Position numbers and translations under genes: made by a program. A model generated the notes under the pieces. That model was not told the origin of the DNA. It saw nothing but the letters and a program-made list of their open reading frames with translations, and searched no databases. Positions 42,915 through 50,527 of a stretch of 64,000 nucleotides of DNA are shown here, one piece after another (within the stretch, counting starts at the first letter, position 1; every line of letters begins with the position of its first letter). This stretch comes from Bulleidia extructa W1219 (GTDB lineage Bacteria; Bacillota_I; Bacilli_A; Erysipelotrichales; Erysipelotrichaceae), in contig NZ_ADFR01000014.1 in assembly GCF_000177375.1 (NCBI RefSeq), positions 19,756 through 83,755 on the forward strand, in the 5' to 3' direction.

Positions 42915-44556
42915 AATTATTCAGGAATCTTCTTTAGAAATAGCGATATTTTCTATTTGTATTTATATGTCACCTTATCGACTTTTTTCAGTATTGGCCT
43001 CGTGCCTTTATTTTTTACTAAAGTATCATCAAATGATGTATATGCTTGTGTTTCCTTTGTTGATATTCCCTTGTCTTATTCAAATACCCATTCAATTAAA
43101 CCATTTGACTTTGATTGAGAAAAGAGAGGCTTCTTCTCTTATGTTAGATTCCTTTGGTCAAACCGTCCTGGTTCGAAAAACTGTTGAAGATCCTTTAGGA
43201 AGTAGCTATTCCATAAAAGGAAAGATAGAAAAAATAGATAGGAAAGATTTCTTTTCACTTCCTTTTCAAACTCAAAGACCCAGCCTCAAACCGAAAGTAA
43301 TAAAGAGACTTCAAAAAGGACAGGGATACTTGGCTTATTTTGAAAAAAGAATAAAAGAAGTGCCGTTACCATATCAAAGATTTTTTCAATCAATTTTATT
43401 AGGTTATTACCAAAAAGGTTGTTTTCATGGTTTTGCTTGGATTGGATTTGTTAAATTGCTTTCTTCATTTTTTCGATATCGTTTGGATAATATCCAAAGA
43501 AAAGGAATGGAAATGGGATTGTATAGTTTGATTTTAGGTTTTTTAAAGTACCACCCTTTACTGGTTTTATATCTATTTCGCCATTTGATTTCTTTTTTAA
43601 AATGGGAAAGGTCGGATCAATATGGTTTACTACTGTATGGTAGCTTATTACTATTTCATCAAGAATTATTATCCTTGGGAATTTTAGTTTCTTTATTTTA
43701 TCAAAGTGAATTTCTTTGGCGTTTGAAGAAAAAGGAGGCGTTTTGTTTACGGCTTTTATGGTCTATGTATGTCTTTGGTTCTTTTCGAATTGAATTATCC
43801 ATCGGTTTTTCTTTTTTTCGTAAAGTACAAGCTTTTATGTATTTGAGTTGTTTGTTTTATTTATGGACAAAGCTGCCTATTTTTTTGGAACTGATTCAAC
43901 TATACATCAAGCAATCGCTTTTTTTAGAAAGTTTTCGGATTGGGTATTCTTTTTCTTGGTTATGGTGGATTTTTATTTTTTTAGCTTTATCCATGAAAAG
44001 AAAAATAATTTATCTGGGAATATGTCTCTTTTTGATGATGATGAATACTTATCTTTATCGTCAAGTTTTAGTGTTGAGCTTGCAAGGATTACCATTAATG
44101 GTGTTACAGGAAGGTAGAAAAATAAGGGTTATTCATGCTGGTCAACAGCTAGATTCTTTTTTAGAAAATTACCAAAAGAAGTTTCCTTTTCAAGATTATG
44201 TATTGGTGGATGGAAGAAAAAAAGTTTTTGAAATAAGATGCCAAAAAGAAACTTTCTTATGGAATCTATCTGAGAATGTTTCAGGCTATCAAAGTCGATA
44301 CTTGATTTTAAGTCAAACGAAAGATTTGATTAAAAAGATGGATCAAAGTGGTGCTAAAATGATTCTGTTTCCACGTTCTTTAACCATCAGTCAAGAAAGA
44401 TTTTTAAAAGAAAATCATAAAGCGTATTTTTGTTTAGAAGAAGAGAAAGGCCTTCAGTTTCTTTTTTGGAAATTTGGCACACAAATTCGAACAGGGAAAG
44501 GGAATTTTGTTATAATGAGAGCTGATGAATCACGTGTTTTTGATCAGTGGAGATGA
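42883..44556 (+). CDS. comEC: ComEC-like membrane protein lacking recognisable nuclease motifs
   Basis: A 557-residue polytopic protein directly downstream of comEA and upstream of holA, the normal comEC position. The N-terminal helices and soluble segment (DSFGQTVLVRKTV...IKGKIEKID) match the OB-like part, and the many central helices match the competence channel domain, including SILLGYYQKG. Usual ComEC proteins have about 700-800 residues and end in a beta-lactamase-like nuclease with DVGQGD and HxDxDH motifs. Neither is visible in the approximately 150 C-terminal residues here, though some of that fold may persist in decayed form. Translation begins inside comEA. Confidence 0.8.
   Translation: MKNSKIRLLYKIIQESSLEIAIFSICIYMSPYRLFSVLASCLYFLLKYHQMMYMLVFPLLIFPCLIQIPIQLNHLTLIEKREASSLMLDSFGQTVLVRKTVEDPLGSSYSIKGKIEKIDRKDFFSLPFQTQRPSLKPKVIKRLQKGQGYLAYFEKRIKEVPLPYQRFFQSILLGYYQKGCFHGFAWIGFVKLLSSFFRYRLDNIQRKGMEMGLYSLILGFLKYHPLLVLYLFRHLISFLKWERSDQYGLLLYGSLLLFHQELLSLGILVSLFYQSEFLWRLKKKEAFCLRLLWSMYVFGSFRIELSIGFSFFRKVQAFMYLSCLFYLWTKLPIFLELIQLYIKQSLFLESFRIGYSFSWLWWIFIFLALSMKRKIIYLGICLFLMMMNTYLYRQVLVLSLQGLPLMVLQEGRKIRVIHAGQQLDSFLENYQKKFPFQDYVLVDGRKKVFEIRCQKETFLWNLSENVSGYQSRYLILSQTKDLIKKMDQSGAKMILFPRSLTISQERFLKENHKAYFCLEEEKGLQFLFWKFGTQIRTGKGNFVIMRADESRVFDQWR
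44508..44525 (+). promoter_or_regulatory. Extended -10 promoter giving a predicted near-leaderless holA mRNA
   Basis: TGTTATAAT (hexamer 44511-44516) lies 8 bases before the holA ATG at 44525, inside the 3' end of comEC. No ribosome-binding site fits. Confidence 0.5.
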
Positions 44557-45526
44557 TCGCTGTCGAAAGGAAGAATATCTTTCCTTTTTAAAACAAACTA
44601 AAGAAATTGCGGATGGCGAAGTAGAAATTTTTGATGCTTCAAAAGTGAAGTATTTTTCTTTTCCTCTGTTTTTCCGTTCTTTAGCCAGTCGAAGTTTATT
44701 GGTCAATGGAAAACGGATGGTTATTTTAAAGGATGCTTATTTTTTATCGACTTGTCATACCAAAGGGAATGATGGGGATCTGGAGTATTTTCAAAGAGAA
44801 ATGAGTTTGTATCTAAAAGATCCAAATGACCAAATTGTTTTGGTCATTTACATGGATGAAGAAACGTTAGATGCTAGAAAAAAGTTAGTGAAATTTCTTA
44901 AAAAAGAAGCTATTGATCAACAAACATTCATGGCGTTAAAACCATGGGAATTTCCGGCTTATGCTAAAGAACAGTTGCATAATGAAAAGATTTTCTTGGA
45001 TCAAGAGGCTTTTGAGGAACTTTTGCTTCGAGTTCAACATGATCGTTTTTTGCTGAAAAAAGCCATCGAAAAACTGCAATTAGTGCCAAAGAAACGATAT
45101 GGTGTAAAAGAGATTGAAGAGATGATCAGTTATTCGGTTGAGGTGGATGTTTTCGCTTTGGGAAATGTGTTTTTAGAGGGAAACTTAAAAAAGACTTGGA
45201 AAATTTTAAGACGGTTTCAACAAGCGGGTTTGGATACGCAAGCACAAATGGCTTTATTGGCTTTTCGCATTCGAAATTTATATGATATAAAAGAATTATT
45301 TGAATTGGGTTATGATGAAGAAACCATAGCCATACGCTTAAGGATGAAACCTTATGCCATTCGAAAAGGATTGGAATCCTGTTCCTGTTGTTCCGCTTTA
45401 TCTCTTCTTAAAATTCTTAAAGAATTAGGAGATTTAGATCAGGAAATCAAAACGGGTAAAAGGGATCCGAAGCAGGGATTTGAATATTTCGTGATTAGAA
45501 ATGGAAGGACTTATGCAGGCGATTAG
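44525..45526 (+). CDS. holA: DNA polymerase III subunit delta
   Basis: Delta (333 residues) of the clamp loader opens the beta sliding clamp. The N-terminus MNHVFLISGDDRCRKEEYL and RSLLVNGKRMVILKDAYFL are typical, as is VDVFALGNVFLEGNLKKTW with ALLAFRIRNLYDIKEL in the C-terminal part. It overlaps the end of comEC by 32 bases, as is common (comEC-holA), and the serine dehydratase gene by about 14 bases. Confidence 0.92.
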   Translation: MNHVFLISGDDRCRKEEYLSFLKQTKEIADGEVEIFDASKVKYFSFPLFFRSLASRSLLVNGKRMVILKDAYFLSTCHTKGNDGDLEYFQREMSLYLKDPNDQIVLVIYMDEETLDARKKLVKFLKKEAIDQQTFMALKPWEFPAYAKEQLHNEKIFLDQEAFEELLLRVQHDRFLLKKAIEKLQLVPKKRYGVKEIEEMISYSVEVDVFALGNVFLEGNLKKTWKILRRFQQAGLDTQAQMALLAFRIRNLYDIKELFELGYDEETIAIRLRMKPYAIRKGLESCSCCSALSLLKILKELGDLDQEIKTGKRDPKQGFEYFVIRNGRTYAGD

Positions 45527-45848
45527 AGAGTTATATAAAATTGGTCGAGGACCCAGTTCGTCACATACCTTAGCTCCGGAAAGAGCATGTCGCTTATTTG
45601 TTCAAGAATTTGGAAACTATCCATATTATGTGGTGGAACTATATGGTTCTTTATCTTTGACTGGAAAAGGACATAACACGGATTTAATCATTCAAGAAAC
45701 GCTGCCCGGTGAAGTGGAATTTAAGTGGAATTTGGAATGGAAAGAATCGTTTCCGAATGGTTTTTATGTAAAAGCATTGAATGAAAAAAAGAAGTGGAAC
45801 ATGTCTGGACGGTTTTTTCTTTGGGAGGAGGAAGTATTCAGGTTTTAG
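45513..45848 (+). CDS. sdaAB: L-serine dehydratase, N-terminal (beta) part, first frame
   Basis: The N-terminal regulatory/beta domain of an iron-sulfur L-serine dehydratase (serine to pyruvate and ammonia). IGRGPSSSHTLAPERA and LYGSLSLTGKGHNTD are family motifs. In this frame the homology stops at the A-run 45784-45790 and a frame-end of about 18 unrelated residues follows. The catalytic part continues in the -1 frame. ATG 45513 is preferred (GGAAGG upstream); ATG 45501 is an alternative. The protein is normal only if the two frames are joined, either by -1 slippage or in a gene with eight As. Confidence 0.8.
   Translation: MQAIRELYKIGRGPSSSHTLAPERACRLFVQEFGNYPYYVVELYGSLSLTGKGHNTDLIIQETLPGEVEFKWNLEWKESFPNGFYVKALNEKKKWNMSGRFFLWEEEVFRF
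45785..45791 (+). other. A-AAA-AAG slippery heptamer, possible programmed -1 frameshift
   Basis: In the first frame the codons read GAA-AAA-AAG, so AAAAAAG is in the exact X-XXY-YYZ phase of the dnaX slippery site. A -1 slip gives GAA-GTG-GAA-CAT-GTC-TGG, continuing without interruption into the catalytic half (EHVWTVFSLGGG). No clear downstream stem-loop was found. Confidence 0.5.
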
Positions 45849-46702
45849 AGAAACACTTTGATTTTAATGATGAAGTTTATCCGGAAAAGAATTTTAATGA
45901 AATCAAAACTGTTTTAGAAAAAAAACAGTGGGATTTATTGGATTATGTTTTATTTTATGAACCGAATATCTTAAGTTATTTAAAGGAAGTCATTTTAGCA
46001 GAAGTGCATAGTGTTTCCAATGGTTTGCGTAGTGAAGGTCTTTTGCCCGGAAATTTGAAATTGGCTCGTTCGGCTAAGGATTTGTTTGAGCTGGCGAAGG
46101 GGGATGAACGACTCCAAATCATGTCGTATGCGTATGCGGCTAATGAAGAAAATGCGTCTATGAAAACGGTAGTAACCGCACCGACTTTAGGGGCTTGTGG
46201 CATTATAGCGGCGTTATCTTATTATTTAGTGGTGGATCAGGGATATCCTGTTTCAACAGTAGCGAAAGCATTAGCGGTAGGTGGTGTTTTTGGAAATGTC
46301 ATTAAACAAAATGCGACTATATCGGGAGCTGTAGGAGGTTGCCAAGCGGAAGTGGGATCAGCTGTATCCATGGCTTGTGCTATGTTGGCATGGATTCGCA
46401 AGGAAAATTTAGAAGTTATTGAATCCGCAGCGGAAATTGGGATGGAACATCATCTGGGGTTGACTTGTGATCCGGTACAGGGCTATGTCATGATTCCTTG
46501 TATTGAAAGAAATAGCCAAGGGATAGTAAGAGTATTTGATTCAGTTCATTTAGCAACTACTTTAAGAAAAATCAAGAAAGGTCGTATTGATTTTGATACG
46601 ATTGTGGAGACCATGAATGAAACAGGTCGTGTGATGGCGGTTCAGTTACGAGAAACATCAGAAGGTGGCTTAGCTAAATTTTATAAGGAGCCGGAATGTT
46701 AG
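45794..46702 (+). CDS. sdaAA: L-serine dehydratase, C-terminal (alpha, catalytic) part, second frame
   Basis: The catalytic part, open from the slip site to 46702. It keeps VWTVFSLGGGSI (normally mid-protein), SNGLRSEGLLPGNLKLARSA, TAPTLGACGIIAAL, ISGAVGGCQAEVGSAVSMACAML and GLTCDPVQGYVMIPCIERN with the cysteines expected to hold the [4Fe-4S] cluster. The GTG at 45794 has no ribosome-binding site, and homology extends right to the junction, so independent initiation is unlikely. Joined to the N-terminal part the product would have about 397 residues. The intact motifs argue against a long-dead pseudogene. Confidence 0.85.
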   Translation: MEHVWTVFSLGGGSIQVLEKHFDFNDEVYPEKNFNEIKTVLEKKQWDLLDYVLFYEPNILSYLKEVILAEVHSVSNGLRSEGLLPGNLKLARSAKDLFELAKGDERLQIMSYAYAANEENASMKTVVTAPTLGACGIIAALSYYLVVDQGYPVSTVAKALAVGGVFGNVIKQNATISGAVGGCQAEVGSAVSMACAMLAWIRKENLEVIESAAEIGMEHHLGLTCDPVQGYVMIPCIERNSQGIVRVFDSVHLATTLRKIKKGRIDFDTIVETMNETGRVMAVQLRETSEGGLAKFYKEPEC

Positions 46703-48852
46703 ATAAAAAAGTCGAGTTATTAGCTCCCGCCGGAAGTATGGATAGTTTGATGGCAGCCATTGAAGGTGGTTGTGATGCTGTTTATTTAGGCTTATCTTCT
46801 TATTCAGCAAGAGCTTTTGCAGAAAATTTTTCGTTGGATCATATTGCTGAAGTGATTGCCTATTGCCATATTCGAGAAGTACGGGTTTATGTGACGATGA
46901 ATACCTTGATTTATGAATCAGAGTTTAAAGGGATTCAAAAAGCGGTAGATATTTTATATCAGGCGGATGTGGATGGTCTATTAATTCAAGATTTGGGCTT
47001 ATATCATTATGTTCAAACCGTGTATCCTGATTTAGATTTACATTGTTCAACGCAAATGCACATTCATAACGTGGCTGGAGTTCGTTTTATGAAATCACAA
47101 GGGGCTAAGCGAGTTGTAGTGGCTCGGGAAAGTTCTTTAGAGACGATTCAAAAAATGTGCCAAGAAGGTATTGAAATAGAAGCTTTTGTGTATGGGGCTG
47201 TTTGCATTGCGTATAGTGGACAATGTTTAATGTCTTCTTCCCTAAAAAATCGTTCCGCAAATCGAGGAGCTTGTGCGCAAAATTGTCGTCTGAAGTATCA
47301 CAAGGATGGTGTTTGTTCAAAAGATGGTTTCTATACTTTAAGTCCTAAAGATTTGAACGCTATAGAATTGGTGCCGAATTTAATTGAAGCAGGTGTAGCC
47401 AGTTTAAAAATTGAAGGAAGAATGAAAAATCCGGCATATGTTTATACCGTGACGAAGGCTTTTCGTGAAGCAATTGATGCTTATTATGAAGGTCGATCGT
47501 ATCGTTTATCTAAAGAAAGAGAAACGGAGTTATTGAAATTATTTAACCGCGGTTTTTCTAAGGGGCATTTGACTCACTCTTCTGTTATGGAAAGAATGGC
47601 ACATGATCGACCAAATCATCAAGGAATTCATTTAGGAAAGGTAAAAGCCGTTCATGGTCATTATATTGAAGTTGCTTTACAAGAAGAACTAAAACAGGGA
47701 GATGGTATTCGAATTTTATCGCAACCGAAAGATATTGGTTTTATTGTTAATAAAATGGAAAATAAAAGAGGACTATTGATCAATTTAGCTAAAAAGAAAG
47801 AAGTGGTTCAAATTTATTGCCCTGAAGGATGGCCTAAGGTAAAAGACGAAGTACGCTTGACCAGTGACATTCGCTTGTTGGAGAAAGTATCTTCTATGAT
47901 TAAAAAACATCAACGTCGGATTCCTATTTCTATTCATTTGATAGGAAAAGTTGGTCATCCTTTGCGGGTATTGATTCAAGATCAAAAGCATGAATTTCAA
48001 TTAGAAACAGACATGCGATGCCAACGAGCTTTGAAGCAACCTTTAGGGGAAGAAAGATTAAAAGAAGCTTTCTTGCAATTAACGGATTCGGCCTATCGTT
48101 TAGATCACTTTTCGTGTACCTTAGAGTCTATTTTTTTACCAATGAAAGAAATTCATCAATTAAGACGAACAATGCTAAAAAAATTAGATGAAATTCGTTC
48201 GATTTTTCATAAAAGAAAAGGAAAGCAAGCCTATCATATTGAATTAAAAGATCCAAAATACCAAGGAGAAAGAATATTGGTTCAAGGAACGATGGCCTCT
48301 ATTCCGGGTCGTTATTTAACAGATAATGATTATACGGCTGTTGTAGATGAATCTTTAGAAGGACCCAGTTTTCATCAAAATCAAGTGTTGAATGAAATGG
48401 GGGATCTGTATGGAGAAAGAAAATGTTGTATAGCGGGGATGCCACTGAATATCAGCAATAGTTATGCGATCGCCTATTTTTTATCTCTTACAGGTATAAA
48501 GGCTGTTATTCTATCGAGTGAATTAAGTTCTATTCAAATTCGAGAGGCTATCCGGCATTTTGAAAGGCGCTATGGTTTTACGCCTTTTACGTATCAGTTT
48601 GTGTTTGGAAAAAGAGATTTGATGATCATCAAACAAGGTTTTTATGAAAAAAAGATTCGACAATTAAACGATTTGCAGGACAATAGATATGATTTATCCT
48701 ATACTAATGAACAGGTGATTGTTCATGAACCGAAGAATTTCCATGCCCAAAATCAATATGCCCAAGGAAGTTATTTGATTGTGAATGAAAGCCTGGATAA
48801 CGTAAATAAAATTTTGGAGGATGCGTATGAAGAACTTTATGAACGAATTTAA
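46696..48852 (+). CDS. Peptidase U32 family protein (RlhA/TrhP-like) with DUF3656
   Basis: A 718-residue U32-family protein, of the group that includes RNA hydroxylation enzymes RlhA and TrhP rather than proven proteases. The N-terminal barrel starts ELLAPAGSMDSLMAAIEGGCDAVYLG. The cysteines in CIAYSGQCLMSS and RGACAQNCRLKY are placed to bind an iron-sulfur cluster. The C-terminal part after about 400 matches the extended DUF3656-type region. It overlaps the serine dehydratase gene by 7 bases and mscL by about 26. Substrate (23S rRNA or tRNA) cannot be told from sequence. Confidence 0.88.
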   Translation: MLDKKVELLAPAGSMDSLMAAIEGGCDAVYLGLSSYSARAFAENFSLDHIAEVIAYCHIREVRVYVTMNTLIYESEFKGIQKAVDILYQADVDGLLIQDLGLYHYVQTVYPDLDLHCSTQMHIHNVAGVRFMKSQGAKRVVVARESSLETIQKMCQEGIEIEAFVYGAVCIAYSGQCLMSSSLKNRSANRGACAQNCRLKYHKDGVCSKDGFYTLSPKDLNAIELVPNLIEAGVASLKIEGRMKNPAYVYTVTKAFREAIDAYYEGRSYRLSKERETELLKLFNRGFSKGHLTHSSVMERMAHDRPNHQGIHLGKVKAVHGHYIEVALQEELKQGDGIRILSQPKDIGFIVNKMENKRGLLINLAKKKEVVQIYCPEGWPKVKDEVRLTSDIRLLEKVSSMIKKHQRRIPISIHLIGKVGHPLRVLIQDQKHEFQLETDMRCQRALKQPLGEERLKEAFLQLTDSAYRLDHFSCTLESIFLPMKEIHQLRRTMLKKLDEIRSIFHKRKGKQAYHIELKDPKYQGERILVQGTMASIPGRYLTDNDYTAVVDESLEGPSFHQNQVLNEMGDLYGERKCCIAGMPLNISNSYAIAYFLSLTGIKAVILSSELSSIQIREAIRHFERRYGFTPFTYQFVFGKRDLMIIKQGFYEKKIRQLNDLQDNRYDLSYTNEQVIVHEPKNFHAQNQYAQGSYLIVNESLDNVNKILEDAYEELYERI

Positions 48853-49204
48853 GGAATTTGCCTTAAAAGGAAATGTGATGGATTTGGCTGTTGGTGTCAT
48901 TATTGGTGGTGCATTTCAAGCGATTATTAAATCGTTGATTGACAATATCATCAATCCAATCATCGGTATTTTATTTCAAGCTGATTTTAGTCAAGTGGTG
49001 ATTCGCATGGGTTCTGTCAACTTGGGGGTTGGGGCTTTTGTTTCGACGATTATTAATTTTGTGTTATTAGCTTTTGTATTATTCTTGATGGTGAAAGCGA
49101 TCAATCAATTAAAGAAGCTAAATCAGGAAGAAGAGAGCACTCCTGAAAAATCTGAAGAAGCTCAATTGTTAGAAAAGATTTTAGAACAGTTGAAGAAAAA
49201 TTAA
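48827..49204 (+). CDS. mscL: Large-conductance mechanosensitive channel MscL
   Basis: A 125-residue inner-membrane pentameric channel that opens on hypo-osmotic shock. The family signature is KGNVMDLAVGVIIGGAFQAII in helix 1, with helix 2 at INFVLLAFVLFLMVKAIN and an acidic-basic C-terminal bundle (EEAQLLEKILEQLKKN). ATG 48827 is preferred, with TGGAGG 6 bases upstream; ATG 48821 directly abuts that site. It overlaps the U32 gene. Confidence 0.95.
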   Translation: MKNFMNEFKEFALKGNVMDLAVGVIIGGAFQAIIKSLIDNIINPIIGILFQADFSQVVIRMGSVNLGVGAFVSTIINFVLLAFVLFLMVKAINQLKKLNQEEESTPEKSEEAQLLEKILEQLKKN

Positions 49205-49214
49205 AATACGAATT

Positions 49215-49248
49215 AAACCTATGTCATCATAAGAGTACATAGGTTTTT
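49215..49248. terminator. Terminator between mscL and the converging gene
   Basis: AAACCTATGT / ACATAGGTTT (10 bp, loop of 12) followed by TT on the plus side and A/T-rich sequence on the other. Confidence 0.85.
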
Positions 49249-49314
49249 AAGTGCTGAATAACTCACTTTTTATATATGAAGAGTTTAAGTCATAATCCAT
49301 GATGATTCATTTCT

Positions 49315-50286
49315 TTATGATTCCATCTTTGTTCGGCTTAACTCTTCTACAAATTTTTCTACATCTATTACCAATTTTCCATCCACATGGATTAGATGAA
49401 TCAAAGGCAAGGGACTTTGTAAAATCCGATTTGCGTCAGATAATGGTTCGGGATATTGATAAAATGGTGCTCCTTTTGGAAAATTATTTTTCTGTTGCCA
49501 TTCTTCTAATTCTTTCAGAAAACATTTATGAGATGGTAATTTAATTTGCTCAAATAGATTTTTGTCCAGAAATCTCACTAAGTGATATAAACCATGTATC
49601 TCCGGAATAAAACATTTGTCAATTTTTTGAATAGGATAGCCTTGTTTTTGGTGGGATTCACACAGTTTTTGCAAGCACTCGCTAATTCCATCCACCTCTT
49701 TTTTAGCCAGAAAAATAAAAAATCGAACATAGTATTCTGCTAGTCCAGTCATTTTTTTCTTGGTTAAAAAAGATTCGGCTTTTCCCATCACTGCTTTCAA
49801 TCTTTCATCCTCTTTATAATAGATTGAATGGAGTAGGTTGATGACATTTTCAGTATAATAAGTTCCTTTGAGTAATGGTAATGTATGTGGAATAACAGAT
49901 TGAATCACTTCAAAATCATTGCAGGCAAAACAGGTAAAAATTCCTTTGATGATGTTTCCTGTATAAGAGGTTCCACTAGGTGTCATTCCTCCCCTGAGTA
50001 GATCATTCCTACCGTTTTGCCACAGTGCGTTATTTAATTTTTTAAAATCACCTTCGCAGAAAGCGGAGTAATAACCAAAATATTGGATTCTATTAAGAAC
50101 TAAATCGATATATAATTTTGTTTTTAATATTTCATTAGAAGAATTATTATATTTTTTTAAATGCTCTTCAAAAATTTGTTGATTTAATTTTTCGAAGTCT
50201 ACTAGATTCTCCGGATGGGAATGGTTTCCCCATTTTTGATAATAATCCTCTCTCATCTTTTGGTATAACTTGATGTATTCTTTCAT
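49315..50286 (-). CDS. Hypothetical helical protein, possibly Imm49-like
   Basis: A 323-residue soluble, predominantly helical protein on the minus strand between mscL and smc. It has an N-terminal amphipathic region (KEYIKLYQKMREDYYQKW), a central GYYSAFCEGDFKKLNNALWQNGRNDLL and GLAEYYVRFFIFLAKKEVDGISECL followed by DKCFIPEIHGLYHLVRFL. The repeat-like helical layout and the late IPEIHGL string resemble Imm49-type immunity proteins, but I cannot confirm this. AAGGAG precedes ATG (minus strand). It is the only minus-strand gene in 17 kb, so it may be an insertion. Confidence 0.55.
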   Translation of the reverse strand: MKEYIKLYQKMREDYYQKWGNHSHPENLVDFEKLNQQIFEEHLKKYNNSSNEILKTKLYIDLVLNRIQYFGYYSAFCEGDFKKLNNALWQNGRNDLLRGGMTPSGTSYTGNIIKGIFTCFACNDFEVIQSVIPHTLPLLKGTYYTENVINLLHSIYYKEDERLKAVMGKAESFLTKKKMTGLAEYYVRFFIFLAKKEVDGISECLQKLCESHQKQGYPIQKIDKCFIPEIHGLYHLVRFLDKNLFEQIKLPSHKCFLKELEEWQQKNNFPKGAPFYQYPEPLSDANRILQSPLPLIHLIHVDGKLVIDVEKFVEELSRTKMES

Positions 50287-50495
50287 AATAAACTCCTTTT
50301 TTAATTCCTAAGCTCTCTAGTGTTTGAGGCTACTTATGGTGATTGAAGAAGATTCTTTTGGTATGGCGTTTTGTTCTGAAAACATTCTAGCGGATTCAAT
50401 CGCTTTTTTCTATACTTTGAAGTTTTATATCTATTGTTCAGGCAAGGAAAGAAGGTAGGAGATTTCTAGAAGTCTAACCATAGACATGGGAATTT

Positions 50496-50504
50496 TGGTA
50501 TAAT
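50496..50504 (+). promoter_or_regulatory. Extended -10 promoter of smc
   Basis: TGGTATAAT (hexamer 50499-50504), about 17 bases of leader with TAGGAG and the smc ATG at 50528. The rest of the 241-base gap upstream holds only the start region of the divergent minus-strand gene. Confidence 0.65.
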
Positions 50505-50527
50505 AGTCTAGATTGTAGGAGAATAAC

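Noticed and set aside
45794..46702. Catalytic half of serine dehydratase as an independently translated subunit
   Set aside because: The GTG has no ribosome-binding site and homology runs to the very junction, so a frame change at the A-run fits better, although a two-protein form is not excluded.
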